64,000 bases of DNA. It comes from Acinetobacter calcoaceticus ANC 3811 (lineage in GTDB: Bacteria; Pseudomonadota; Gammaproteobacteria; Pseudomonadales; Moraxellaceae). The stretch covers positions 1,554,773 through 1,618,772 of the forward strand of contig NZ_KB976986.1 of NCBI RefSeq assembly GCF_000399665.1, in the 5' to 3' direction. Under the pieces are notes generated by a model. That model was given only the letters and a program-made list of their open reading frames with translations. It searched no databases and was not told the origin of the DNA. This document shows, piece after piece, positions 1-8,538 of the stretch (within the stretch, counting starts at the first letter, position 1; every line of letters begins with the position of its first letter). Made by a program: the position numbers and the translations under genes.

Positions 1-21
1 TAGCAAATTTAATTCAAAAAA

Positions 22-456
22 TTAACCACAGGTTGCATTCGTAATTTTTTTAGAAGCTGGATCAATGGTCACTGTAACTCGGTTTGTACGATAATCCATA
101 GTCATTGGTTGACCTGGCGCTACTTTACGCACAATCTCCGATTGAGTTTTTTGTTTAATTTGATCGTCAGTAAGGCCAGTTTGCCCCACCAATTTCTGAG
201 CTTCTTCTGCTACACAGTTCGCTTGATTGTCACGGAATAACTTCCATTCTTCAACGACTTGGCCATTTGGTAAATGACAATAGCCGACTTGACCATTTGC
301 TTCATTTCTAATTTCTAATTTCCCACCTTGTTCAACACAATATTGACTAGCTGGATTTGGTGAACCAATTTTTGGTGGAGTTAAATCTTTATGTTGTACA
401 GACGAGCAAGCCGTTAACGAAACAAGTGCCAAGCCAAGAAAAAGAATTTTTTTCAT
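22..456 (-). CDS. DUF333-containing outer-membrane lipoprotein
   Basis: A 144-residue protein with a lipoprotein signal: Lys-Lys near the start, a hydrophobic stretch, then the lipobox LTAC with Cys17 as the probable acylated residue. Residues 34-75 match the DUF333 pattern (NPASQYC, then GQVGYCHLPNG), a small cysteine-pair domain found in putative hemolysin-type lipoproteins. The rest resembles no enzyme I know. It is probably anchored in the outer membrane facing the periplasm; function is unknown. The gene ends 21 bases from the window edge, so its downstream partner cannot be seen. Confidence 0.85.
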   Translation of the reverse strand: MKKILFLGLALVSLTACSSVQHKDLTPPKIGSPNPASQYCVEQGGKLEIRNEANGQVGYCHLPNGQVVEEWKLFRDNQANCVAEEAQKLVGQTGLTDDQIKQKTQSEIVRKVAPGQPMTMDYRTNRVTVTIDPASKKITNATCG

Positions 457-615
457 AATTTTTTGCTTCTTACTAAAAAAACTAAAGATATCAAAAAAAC
501 TTATGTTTCATATGACTTGTTTACAATAAAAAACTCACTTGAATGTTCTAGCAAAATAAATTTAATTGATTGGAAATTAAGATATTCCCAATTAAAAGCC
601 ATTTTTTGAACTATT

Positions 616-1083
616 CTATTCAGGTCTTTCTAAAATTCGTGGGCCTGATCCGTCTTGTCCTAAAATATCTTCAGGATTTCTTAATGGACATTGCTCTAAT
701 GATAAACAGCCGCAGCCAATGCACCAGTCCATTTCATCTCTTAACCGAGTTAATTTTTGAATTCGATCATCTAAATTTTCTCGCCAATGACTCGATAAAT
801 CTTTCCATTGCTTAGCTGTTAATTTGCTACCTACAGGATACTGACTTAAAGCTTCCTTGATTTCATTTAAAGGAATCCCCACCCTTTGAGCGACTTTAAT
901 AATCGCAATATATCTTAAAATAATTAAGGGATACCGACGTTGATTACCATTTGTTCTTATACTTTTTATAAGGCCTTTCGCTTCATAAAAATGAAGGGTC
1001 GAAACAGGAACGCCGCTCCTTTTTGCAACTTCACCCACAGTCAAAACTCGACTAGGGTCAGCTTTTTTATTTTCACTCATCAT
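616..1083 (-). CDS. soxR: SoxR redox-sensing MerR-family regulator
   Basis: SoxR senses redox-cycling compounds through a [2Fe-2S] cluster and bends promoter DNA when oxidised. The N-terminal MerR helix-turn-helix is clear ([20 protein letters not shown], then RRYP), followed by a coiled-coil dimerisation helix. The cluster ligands are the four cysteines of [12 protein letters not shown], the SoxR signature. An upstream TTG at 1095 lies inside the operator, so translation probably starts at one of the two ATGs at 1083/1080. No soxS lies beside it, as expected for non-enteric bacteria where SoxR controls its targets directly. Confidence 0.93.
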   Translation of the reverse strand: MMSENKKADPSRVLTVGEVAKRSGVPVSTLHFYEAKGLIKSIRTNGNQRRYPLIILRYIAIIKVAQRVGIPLNEIKEALSQYPVGSKLTAKQWKDLSSHWRENLDDRIQKLTRLRDEMDWCIGCGCLSLEQCPLRNPEDILGQDGSGPRILERPE

Positions 1084-1089
1084 GATTGA

Positions 1090-1107
1090 CCTCAACTTTA
1101 CTCGAGG
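1090..1107. promoter_or_regulatory. SoxR box in the soxR leader
   Basis: The 18-mer CCTCAACTTTACTCGAGG is a near-palindrome matching the remembered SoxR operator CCTCAAGTTAACTTGAGG at 15 of 18 positions. It lies 7 bases upstream of the likely soxR start codon and directly downstream of the promoter -10. SoxR bound here would probably repress its own transcription. Confidence 0.8.
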
Positions 1108-1136
1108 TTTATAAGAGCACGTCTTTGTTTTGTCAA
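1108..1136 (-). promoter_or_regulatory. sigma-70 promoter of soxR
   Basis: Reading leftward, TTGACA (1131-1136) and TATAAA (1108-1113) are separated by 17 bases, close to the consensus housekeeping promoter. The spacing is ordinary rather than the stretched 19 bases of SoxR-activated promoters, which fits autorepression rather than activation. Confidence 0.75.
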
Positions 1137-1282
1137 ATAAATAACAGAGATTTTCTTATATGTTATGAGCCACTTTTATCAAGTTATAGGTCTTATCTGT
1201 AAAAGCAAAAGACAAAAAATGGATCTGATGATTAATCCAGTTCAATCTATAAAATAACTTGCTATCAATCAAATTTAAGAAA

Positions 1283-1576
1283 TTAGTTTTGTAGCGTACA
1301 GGGACATCCACAAATCCAAAACATGTTGTAAACGAAAGGCATTGGGGCACCTAATGGATAGACTTTAATTTGCTCGATTTTATAAGTTTTTTTACGTGAC
1401 TCAATGTGTAATATATTATCGTGACGTGCAATCACAATTCCCTTTTTATATAATTTTTTCCTTTCATTCTTTGCATCAAATTTATATACCAAAAAGTAAA
1501 CTTTTTCTCCTACGCTGATCTTTGAATGATTAACCATAATGTAACCATTACAATACTTACATTGCCAATCTTCCAT
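1283..1576 (-). CDS. hypothetical 97-residue protein with cysteine pairs
   Basis: I do not recognise the family. The protein opens with CKYC and ends with CGCPC, so the two ends could bind one zinc ion together. The middle is a lysine-rich, beta-strand-like stretch reminiscent of a small SH3-type barrel. No signal peptide or membrane segment is seen. It stands alone between soxR and queH, with several hundred AT-rich bases upstream. That it is a real gene rests on length and composition only. Confidence 0.5.
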   Translation of the reverse strand: MEDWQCKYCNGYIMVNHSKISVGEKVYFLVYKFDAKNERKKLYKKGIVIARHDNILHIESRKKTYKIEQIKVYPLGAPMPFVYNMFWICGCPCTLQN

Positions 1577-2015
1577 ATCTCAAATTATCACACGCTTAAA
1601 TTAAAAAAACACACTGAATTTTGTAGTATAAATTTATTAAAGATATAAATCTAAAGAAATATTTTAATTGAAAAAATAAGGTTTATTTGTGACACATATC
1701 ACAATAAAAACCTCAAATTATATTTAGATACATCAATCACTTATCAAAAATTTTTTAGAGTCTACTATTTTTTAAGATATAAAACTCACCTATAATTTAT
1801 TTAATCATATAGTATATTTAGCAATAACTTTAAATTTAGCCGAACATATGACTTTAATATTTAATACCACATTTATTTCATTATATTTAACTTAGTATTA
1901 AATATATTAATAGAAAATATTAAATTAATTTCACAGTAAAATTGAAAATAATTCATTTCACATTATATAAAAAATAAATATATAATTAAAGGCATTACAA
2001 TTTAATTTTTTTATT
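1577..2015. other. AT-rich intergenic region upstream of queH
   Basis: About 440 bases of very AT-rich DNA with no convincing gene, hairpin or repeat. Promoters for the leftward 97-residue gene and for rightward queH must lie here, but so many TATAAT-like strings occur that I cannot choose between them. Confidence 0.5.
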
Positions 2016-2675
2016 ATGTCAACTCAACGTTTAAAATTAGAACTTCCGTCAGGACATGATCAATTATTACTTCATTCTTGTTGCGCTCCTTGTTCAGGAG
2101 AAGTTATGGAAGCATTGATTGACTCAGACATTAAATTTTCAATATTTTTTTATAATCCTAATATTCATCCAGTAAAAGAATATCTCATCCGTAAGGAAGA
2201 AAATATTCGTTTTGCCGAAAAGCATAATATTCCGTTTATTGATGCAGACTATGACACTGACAATTGGTTTGCTCGTGCAAAAGGTATGGAAGATGAACCC
2301 GAACGTGGCATTCGTTGTACCATGTGTTTCGATATGCGATTTGAACGAACTGCCCTTTACGCATATGAACACGGCTTTAGTCTCATCAGTAGTTCGCTAG
2401 GAATTTCTCGCTGGAAAAACATGGCGAAAATCAATGACTGCGGGATTCGTGCTGCTGCGCACTATCCTGAAATTCAGTACTGGGATTACAACTGGCGTAA
2501 AAACGGTGGCTCAAGCCGTATGATTGAAATCAGTAAACGAGAAGAGTTTTATCAACAAGAATATTGTGGCTGTGTATATTCTTTAAGAGATACTAACCGC
2601 TGGCGTAGGGGTAATGGGCGTGATCGTATTAAACTGGGTGTTAAGTTTTATAGTAATGCCATGGAAGAAGATTAA
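2016..2675 (+). CDS. queH: epoxyqueuosine reductase QueH
   Basis: QueH carries out the last step of queuosine synthesis in tRNA, reducing epoxyqueuosine to queuosine; it is the iron-sulfur, B12-independent counterpart of QueG. The family signature (formerly DUF208) is present: [17 protein letters not shown] near residue 19, a CTMCFDMR motif near residue 102, and a C-terminal EYCGCVYSL. These cysteines supply cluster and metal ligands in the family. Length (219 residues) is typical. It appears monocistronic. Confidence 0.93.
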   Translation: MSTQRLKLELPSGHDQLLLHSCCAPCSGEVMEALIDSDIKFSIFFYNPNIHPVKEYLIRKEENIRFAEKHNIPFIDADYDTDNWFARAKGMEDEPERGIRCTMCFDMRFERTALYAYEHGFSLISSSLGISRWKNMAKINDCGIRAAAHYPEIQYWDYNWRKNGGSSRMIEISKREEFYQQEYCGCVYSLRDTNRWRRGNGRDRIKLGVKFYSNAMEED

Positions 2676-2731
2676 TTTTCATTTCTCTTTAAAAATTAAT
2701 TAAGTTATTCCGAGCTATATTTATTTTTGAT

Positions 2732-2763
2732 AAAAAAAACGGCCACATCTGGAGAATGTGGCC
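2732..2763 (-). terminator. intrinsic terminator downstream of the MocR-type gene
   Basis: An 8-bp stem (GGCCACAT/ATGTGGCC, 2741-2763) with a 7-base loop. Read leftward, it runs into a stretch of eight Ts (2732-2739). Orientation and position, about 190 bases past the stop of the leftward gene at 2953, suggest it ends that transcript. Confidence 0.75.
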
Positions 2764-2952
2764 AAAAGGTGTACTAAATAAGCTTTGATGTAGTTAGATT
2801 AATTGTGCTAGCTTAAAATAATATTAATTAAATTAATTTTTAAAAATTTTAATAACATCTCTATTTTCATATAACCAATTGATCATCATAGAAATTCGTA
2901 TTTAAGCATTTAAAGAATGATTAAATTTATCTAAATAACAAAACTTAGGCTA

Positions 2953-4431
2953 TTATTTTTCTTGTAAAGATTGTGCAATTTTTTGAATGTTTTCAATAAT
3001 TTCATTAGGCGTATGGGCTGCGTAACCAAAAAGTACTGCGGCCTTTTTGTTTGGCATCTGACAATATCTTGATAGTGGTTGAACAGCCAAGTTTAGAGCT
3101 GAACACTGATCAATAAATTCTTGCTCTGTCCACTCACCTTTTAACCAACACACTGCATGAATACCTGAATCTGTGGGTTGAACACTAAGCACATCTGAAA
3201 GATGTTCATCAATTGCTTTAATCAATGCCTGTTGGCGCTCATAGCAAGCTTTTCGAACTTTACGTACATGCCGAGCATAGTGACCTTTTTGTATAAATTG
3301 AGACAAAGCCACTTGCTCTAAATAAGAACTTCGAACATCGGTATAGTATTTAGCTGCACTAAACGTTTCGATCAATGCTTCAGGCACAACCATGAACCCT
3401 AAACGAAACTCTGGAAACATCATTTTGGTAAAAGTACCAGAGTAAATAACTCTTTGCTGCTGATCTAAACCTTGTAGAGCTTGAATGGGATGTGTGCCAT
3501 AGCGAAACTCACTATTATAGTCATCTTCAAAAATCCATTTTCCTTGTTGAGATGCCCAATCGAGTAACGAAAAACGGCGGGCGAGACTTAAGGTTCCACC
3601 TACAGGAAACTGATGTGAAGGCGCGGTATAAACAAGTTTGCTTTTTGGATAATGATGAATAATTTCCGAAATTTGCATTCCTTCTTCATCACTTTCAATA
3701 AAATTTACCTGAGCACCAAAACTTCGAAAAATGTTAAAAGCAGCGTCATACCCTGGTTCATCTAAACACACCTCATCATTTGCTTGAAGTAAAGCATAGG
3801 CCGTTAAATGAATAGCTTGCTGCGTCCCATTTACGATAATAATTTGGTCTTCGTTGCAGTTCAGCCCTCGAGTGGAGCGGACATATTCACAAATTGCCTG
3901 ACGTAGAGGCAGATAGCCACGCGGATCGTGAAATTGACCAAGCTGATAATACGACTGCCGCCAAGCTTGATTTAATAACTTTCCCCAAAGTTGATGAGGA
4001 AATAAATCAACACAACCTACCCCCACATGGAACATTTTTTTCTTTTGACTTGACCACGACTGCTCTCGCCATGAAATCAATAATGCTTCTATGTTCGGAT
4101 TAATATTTAAAGAATGATGATTGGCTAGCGTATTTTTTTCTGAATTTTCTTGAACATGTATTAACTGATCTGGCACAACCTCAGCAACAAAGGTACCCGA
4201 ACTTGGTTTGGTAAATAAATATCCCTCATCAAGTAATCGTTCAAGAGCTGCCAATACAGAGTTTCTTGAAATTGACATCATCTCTGCTAAGGCACGACTG
4301 GAAGGCAATTTTGTTCCGGCAGTTAGCCTTCCATCTAAAATAGCATCCCGTAAAGCCGAATATAGCCCATCTTTAATCTGACCTTTTGGCAAAATCAAAT
4401 GTGGGAAAGATGCCGAAAACGAAGCTGCCAT
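2953..4431 (-). CDS. MocR/PdxR-type GntR regulator with aminotransferase domain
   Basis: The first ~75 residues are a GntR winged helix (LYSALRDAILDGRLTAGTKL, then SSRALAEMMSISRNSVLAAL). Residues ~130-490 are a fold-type I aminotransferase domain including the cofactor lysine region (YSGTFTKMMFPEFRLGF). Such regulators bind pyridoxal phosphate and typically control vitamin B6 or amino-acid genes. It is divergent from the acetyltransferase gene at 4543, with an inverted repeat between them, so it may regulate that gene. The exact ligand cannot be read from sequence. Confidence 0.9.
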   Translation of the reverse strand: MAASFSASFPHLILPKGQIKDGLYSALRDAILDGRLTAGTKLPSSRALAEMMSISRNSVLAALERLLDEGYLFTKPSSGTFVAEVVPDQLIHVQENSEKNTLANHHSLNINPNIEALLISWREQSWSSQKKKMFHVGVGCVDLFPHQLWGKLLNQAWRQSYYQLGQFHDPRGYLPLRQAICEYVRSTRGLNCNEDQIIIVNGTQQAIHLTAYALLQANDEVCLDEPGYDAAFNIFRSFGAQVNFIESDEEGMQISEIIHHYPKSKLVYTAPSHQFPVGGTLSLARRFSLLDWASQQGKWIFEDDYNSEFRYGTHPIQALQGLDQQQRVIYSGTFTKMMFPEFRLGFMVVPEALIETFSAAKYYTDVRSSYLEQVALSQFIQKGHYARHVRKVRKACYERQQALIKAIDEHLSDVLSVQPTDSGIHAVCWLKGEWTEQEFIDQCSALNLAVQPLSRYCQMPNKKAAVLFGYAAHTPNEIIENIQKIAQSLQEK

Positions 4432-4492
4432 AACAAACTGGTACTGTGAAAAATATCAAAAGTGTATCTTATAAAAATACCACTATCAAAAC

Positions 4493-4536
4493 TACACTCT
4501 AATTGTCCATTTTCCATTACTTTAAAATAGAGTGTA
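4493..4536. promoter_or_regulatory. inverted repeat in the MocR/GNAT divergent promoter
   Basis: TACACTCTA (4493-4501) and TAGAGTGTA (4528-4536) are a perfect 9-bp inverted repeat, 26 bases apart. The right arm ends seven bases before the GNAT start codon at 4543. A related AGTGTATCTTAT lies at 4461. Spaced sites of this kind suit a dimeric MocR regulator; binding by the neighbouring regulator is inference. Confidence 0.55.
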
Positions 4537-4542
4537 ATTATT

Positions 4543-4998
4543 ATGCAAAATCAAGATATTCAAATCATCCCAGTTCAACAGCAGGACTATTCACAATGGG
4601 AAAAATATTGGCTTGCTTATCAAAATTTTTATCAGGTAAATTTACCTCTTCATGTCTCTAAAGTGACTTGGGAACGCTTTTTCGATGAAAATGAACCCGT
4701 TTATTGTGCTGTTGCCAAACAAGGCGAGCAAGTTTTGGGAATTGTGCATTATGTTATTCATCGTTCAACATGGGCAGAGAATAATTATTGTTATTTAGAA
4801 GACCTGTATGTTTCACCTGAAGTTCGTGGAAAATACATTGGTAAGCAACTTATTGAATATGTGCAGAATCAAGCAATTGAGCACAACTGTGACCGTTTAT
4901 ATTGGCATACTCAAGAAACCAATGTAACAGCACAAAAGCTTTACAACTGGATTGCACAAAAACCAGGGATTATTGAATATCGTATGCCCTTGAACTAA
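4543..4998 (+). CDS. GNAT-family N-acetyltransferase
   Basis: A 151-residue acetyltransferase. The acetyl-CoA binding motif A is clear: YLEDLYVSPEVRGKYIGKQL (about residues 86-105), followed by the beta-5/helix region (RLYWHTQETNVTAQKLYNWI). The substrate is unknown; small-molecule amine acetylation is the family norm. The divergent PLP-regulator upstream suggests an amine or amino-acid substrate, but that is contextual only. Confidence 0.9.
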   Translation: MQNQDIQIIPVQQQDYSQWEKYWLAYQNFYQVNLPLHVSKVTWERFFDENEPVYCAVAKQGEQVLGIVHYVIHRSTWAENNYCYLEDLYVSPEVRGKYIGKQLIEYVQNQAIEHNCDRLYWHTQETNVTAQKLYNWIAQKPGIIEYRMPLN

Positions 4999-5006
4999 AA
5001 AAGTAA

Positions 5007-5038
5007 AAACACCAAAAGCTGTAGTGCTTTTGGTGTTT
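5007..5038. terminator. bidirectional terminator between GNAT and ycaQ-like genes
   Basis: A 13-bp perfect stem (AAACACCAAAAGC/GCTTTTGGTGTTT) with a 6-base loop lies between the two convergent genes. It overlaps the stop codon of the leftward gene. It is followed by AAATTTT on the right and preceded by AAAAAGTAAAA on the left, so it can serve both directions. Confidence 0.8.
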
Positions 5039-6194
5039 AAATTTTAGTACGAATAAGCTTAATCACTTTGTCATTAATAGTTGAGCATTGATTAAACACA
5101 GCAAAACGCTTGAGCTCTTGTTCCAATTCGAAAAAGAAAAGCTCTTTATTTTTGATTGTTTTTTCTAGATGCAGGCTAATCACTTCTAATTCTTTTATAG
5201 ACCGATGAGCTTTACAATCTAGTCGGCCTACTAACTCATCTTGATACAGAATAGGTAAGCAAAAATAACCATATACCCTTTTGGCTGCTGGTACATAGCA
5301 TTCAATCCGATAATCAAATTCAAATAAAGAAGTTAAACGGTCACGATGTATAAGCGAGTTATCAAAAGGTGAAAGTATTTTTAAACCTAAATCAGTATTA
5401 AGTTTTTGTTCTATAGCAGCCACATCAACATATAGAGTTTGACCATCCTCAAGTTTAACTGCGGACACTACACCTGCATCAATCTGCTCATTAAGCACGA
5501 CACGCATAGTGTCTTTTAAATCTTTTCCCTTTAAATGGACTAATTGCTTCCAAGTAAATGTGCCATGTGCTCGGAGTGTGATATTAAATAAATACTTCGC
5601 ATATTCATAAAGCGTGGGCATTATTAAATCAAGGTTTTCAGGTAGGCAACGCTCAGTCAAATCATAGACTTTTTCCATTCCATTACGTTCACAGATCATC
5701 AAGTCACCCTGCATATATAATTGCTCAAAAGCACGGCGACCTGGACCTGTATTCCACCAATTTCCCAAACTTTTCTTATTATTCTTATCAATGTCTCGCA
5801 GTCGAATTTTACCTTCAGCGCGAACACGCGCCAAAATTTCATTCATAAGGTGCTGATCACCTCTATTGAAATAACGACTTTCCCCTTTCCTAACGGACAT
5901 CATAGCAGGCAATGCATAGCGATAATCTTTCATAGGAAGATAAGACGCAGCATGATACCAATATTCAAAAATCTGGCGCTCACGAACCAAACTATTTAAA
6001 TGACTTAGCTCATAATCAGGCACTCGGCTCCACAATATATGGTGATGAGCACGCTCTACAACCGATATGGTATCAATCTGCACATATCCTAAATGCTCAA
6101 TAGCTTGTAGAGTCCCCTCCACACCTTTTGCAAATGGACTAACCTTTCCTAAGCCTTGATTAATTAAAGCCAAACGTTTTAAAGATGAAGTCAT
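5037..6194 (-). CDS. YcaQ/AlkX-type winged-helix DNA glycosylase
   Basis: The 385-residue protein matches the HTH_42 (DUF1006) family. Characterised members, E. coli YcaQ and Streptomyces AlkZ, unhook interstrand crosslinks or bulky adducts from DNA. Family markers are IEHLGYVQIDTISVVERAHH near residue 32, holding the QxD catalytic motif (Gln-Ile-Asp), and WYHAASYLPM. Full family length, with no truncation. It overlaps the shared terminator at its 3' end. The crosslink-repair role is inferred from family. Confidence 0.85.
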   Translation of the reverse strand: MTSSLKRLALINQGLGKVSPFAKGVEGTLQAIEHLGYVQIDTISVVERAHHHILWSRVPDYELSHLNSLVRERQIFEYWYHAASYLPMKDYRYALPAMMSVRKGESRYFNRGDQHLMNEILARVRAEGKIRLRDIDKNNKKSLGNWWNTGPGRRAFEQLYMQGDLMICERNGMEKVYDLTERCLPENLDLIMPTLYEYAKYLFNITLRAHGTFTWKQLVHLKGKDLKDTMRVVLNEQIDAGVVSAVKLEDGQTLYVDVAAIEQKLNTDLGLKILSPFDNSLIHRDRLTSLFEFDYRIECYVPAAKRVYGYFCLPILYQDELVGRLDCKAHRSIKELEVISLHLEKTIKNKELFFFELEQELKRFAVFNQCSTINDKVIKLIRTKI

Positions 6195-6266
6195 TGAAAG
6201 CTCAATTGGCTAATGATATTGATATGGACTACTGCTCATTCGAACATGAGACTGGCTCAAGTGAAA

Positions 6267-6935
6267 TCAGCTTCCTGCAAACATACTAAACATTGCAATA
6301 ACAACAAAAGAATAAAACACCAAAGGTAAAGCCAAAAACCATAAAATCGCGCGCTTATTTGCTAAAAATAATATTTTTGCAGCAACATAACTTACCCAAC
6401 ATGAATAAATACTAAAAAATAAAATAATTAAACCAGACCAGATCTCTTCACTAAAAAATGTATCTAAATAATTATCATAAATAAATGTTTGAATAACAGT
6501 AATAACAATTACAGGAAATGCGGCAACAAACCATTGCATAATATTGGCCTGACGCACCAAAGCAGTATCTGGATTCTCTACACCACACCATTTCAAACGG
6601 ATTTCATACCACCAACCATAAAAGAACCATGTGATAAATGAAGCAACTGCGCCAAGTGCTAAAACACAAATCCAATAATTAAGCCAATGATCTAAAATAA
6701 AAGAATAGGAAGAATAATTTGGATGATCTGATGCCAAAGCCTTAACGAGCTTTGTATCAATGCGATCCATAACAAAAAATACAGCAACGATATAAGTCGC
6801 GAAATGGATATATTGCATATCTAATTTCGCGAACATTAAGAAAAACGCTTTAGGCTTAAAATATAATTTTGCGATTTGTTTTGGGCTAATCACTGAATCG
6901 ATTTTAATGTCCTGTATTTTAGGTTCTGTAAACAT
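6267..6935 (-). CDS. Yip1-like multi-pass membrane protein at the end of the T6SS operon
   Basis: A 222-residue protein with about five hydrophobic segments and a short cytoplasmic N-terminus, resembling the Yip1 family of integral membrane proteins. It is the last gene of the T6SS operon, starting 12 bases after tagX, and is conserved at this place in Acinetobacter T6SS loci as I remember them. Role is unknown; a part in assembling or placing the TagX hydrolase is only a guess from position. Confidence 0.7.
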   Translation of the reverse strand: MFTEPKIQDIKIDSVISPKQIAKLYFKPKAFFLMFAKLDMQYIHFATYIVAVFFVMDRIDTKLVKALASDHPNYSSYSFILDHWLNYWICVLALGAVASFITWFFYGWWYEIRLKWCGVENPDTALVRQANIMQWFVAAFPVIVITVIQTFIYDNYLDTFFSEEIWSGLIILFFSIYSCWVSYVAAKILFLANKRAILWFLALPLVFYSFVVIAMFSMFAGS

Positions 6936-6947
6936 ATTTTTCTCTTT

Positions 6948-7901
6948 TTAATTTATATCATTCAAACTTTCAGCAATCAGTTTTTCTGCCATTTCTTGAG
7001 TTTTTCTTAATCCGGGCATACGGAATTCGGTATGACCATAATCTTGAATAGATTTCCAACGTCCACCCCATGTAAGCCCAACCGATTCAGCAACTTGCCC
7101 ATATAAACGATAGCCTTGCATAGCCCAAGGGTCTCTTTCAGAAATAACCACTTTCCCATTTCGTTTAAAGGCGACATCTGCTGCCAGACCAAATTGATGA
7201 TAACTCTGATACCCTTTTGCTTTTGTCGTGTTCGGATTACCTGCCAACATATTCTGACGCACAGGACTCCGATATCCCTCTAATAGAACCAACTCATAGC
7301 CATATTGTTCTTTCATGATTTTAAAAACCATGAGTAAACGCTGCTTATAACGTGGGTTCATTTTGCTCCATTTACGATCTACTAGACTAGTATCTAAAAT
7401 AGCTCGCCCATCAAAACTTGTATTATCAATCGGTGAAGAATTAATAGTTCCACTACTTTGAGCAGAATATTGTTGCTCTAATTGTGTAGCCTCTACAATT
7501 GCGGCTTCAATTAGGCTTTCATCCACTTCTGGTGGTGGCGATAATATTTCACCGTTCAAAAGCGCGTAGATTTGAGGATCTGTTTTTTTGAGATATTCAG
7601 CTTCAATTCGAGTTGAGCTAATAGGTCGAGTAAAAGCAAATACTAAAATACTGGCAAACAAGAAAAAGCCCGCAATAACAATCCACCACTGCTGTAAATA
7701 CCAATGGGATTGTAGCTTTTCAGGCGCAGCAGCCTGATTCATTGTTTGAGCAAATTGTCTAACCTGATTAAGTTGTTTACGGCCTTGTGGCAGTAATGAC
7801 AAAACAAAATCTTTGCTTCTAACTCTTAGCTCATAAGACATTAAAAACGCTAAACCAATTGCCAAACATGTAAAGCAAAAGAAAATGAGAAAAATCATCA
7901 T
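6948..7901 (-). CDS. tagX: TagX, T6SS-associated peptidoglycan endopeptidase
   Basis: TagX is a membrane-anchored L,D-endopeptidase reported to open the cell wall so that the Acinetobacter T6SS can be assembled. Hydrophobic segments lie at residues ~1-22 and ~70-90. The periplasmic part ends in an M15/VanY-type metallopeptidase domain: SYHQFGLAADVAF supplies the zinc His and Asp, and DYGHTEF supplies the later His. It sits between the 205-residue membrane protein (stop 7 bases away) and the Yip1-like gene. All metal ligands seem present, so it should be active. Confidence 0.9.
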   Translation of the reverse strand: MMIFLIFFCFTCLAIGLAFLMSYELRVRSKDFVLSLLPQGRKQLNQVRQFAQTMNQAAAPEKLQSHWYLQQWWIVIAGFFLFASILVFAFTRPISSTRIEAEYLKKTDPQIYALLNGEILSPPPEVDESLIEAAIVEATQLEQQYSAQSSGTINSSPIDNTSFDGRAILDTSLVDRKWSKMNPRYKQRLLMVFKIMKEQYGYELVLLEGYRSPVRQNMLAGNPNTTKAKGYQSYHQFGLAADVAFKRNGKVVISERDPWAMQGYRLYGQVAESVGLTWGGRWKSIQDYGHTEFRMPGLRKTQEMAEKLIAESLNDIN

Positions 7902-7908
7902 CTATTCA

Positions 7909-8526
7909 TTAATTCACAGCAAAAGGACTTCGTGTAATTTTAATATCTACCGTTGCTTTAGGTGGTTCAACCTCAGTTTCGGGTTCGGCTGGAGCTTTAT
8001 TCTCAACAACAGGTTTAGTCTGCGCTACTTGTTGCGGCTTGCTCACTGTTTTTTGTTGAGCAGGCTGAACTTTAGGTTGAGTCATTTTAGCTACACCTGT
8101 TTGTAGTTGAGGCACAGGCTGACCTTTCTTTTCACCCGTGAGCTGTTCATCAAATGGAGAAACTCTCTGTTGATTGACAGTAGTAGGCTTATGCTGAGCA
8201 GGTTTAAAGATATTACTTAATTCATTATCTTTAGGTTGTTCAAAACCATCACGGCTCATTGAATCTGTTTCGTTGTCTTGACTTACAGCTACCTGATTTT
8301 GTTCCTCAGCAGAATGAGCAGTTTCTTGATTTAAAATCTGTTCTTCTGTTGATTTACTCTCAATTGCTGTTGATTCTGACGAATGCGGTTGAGACAAGAA
8401 CAGGAATAGCGAGATGCTTACAAACACCCCGGCAATAACACCAATGACAATATAAAGTATTGGTGATTTCGGCTTTTTTTTATTCGACTGTAAAACTCGA
8501 ATAGAAGTTGGTTTTTCCTGAGCCAT
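7909..8526 (-). CDS. T6SS-associated single-pass membrane protein, Pro/Gln-rich
   Basis: A 205-residue protein with a short basic cytoplasmic head, one membrane helix (about residues 24-45), and a long low-complexity periplasmic tail rich in Gln, Pro, Lys and Glu. The tail ends in a short ordered segment (VDIKITRSPFAVN). It lies between tssL and tagX, so probably works in the envelope complex. It belongs to the Acinetobacter-specific T6SS-associated set (asa genes), but I am not sure of the letter. The flexible tail could span the periplasm. Confidence 0.75.
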   Translation of the reverse strand: MAQEKPTSIRVLQSNKKKPKSPILYIVIGVIAGVFVSISLFLFLSQPHSSESTAIESKSTEEQILNQETAHSAEEQNQVAVSQDNETDSMSRDGFEQPKDNELSNIFKPAQHKPTTVNQQRVSPFDEQLTGEKKGQPVPQLQTGVAKMTQPKVQPAQQKTVSKPQQVAQTKPVVENKAPAEPETEVEPPKATVDIKITRSPFAVN

Positions 8527-8538
8527 TTCGTACCATCA

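Noticed and set aside
570..815. Rightward 81-codon frame over soxR
   Set aside because: It overlaps the firmly identified soxR gene on the other strand and lacks family or ribosome-site support.
1156..1350. 64-codon leftward frame after the 97-residue gene
   Set aside because: It partly overlaps that gene in another frame and has no ribosome site or recognisable feature.
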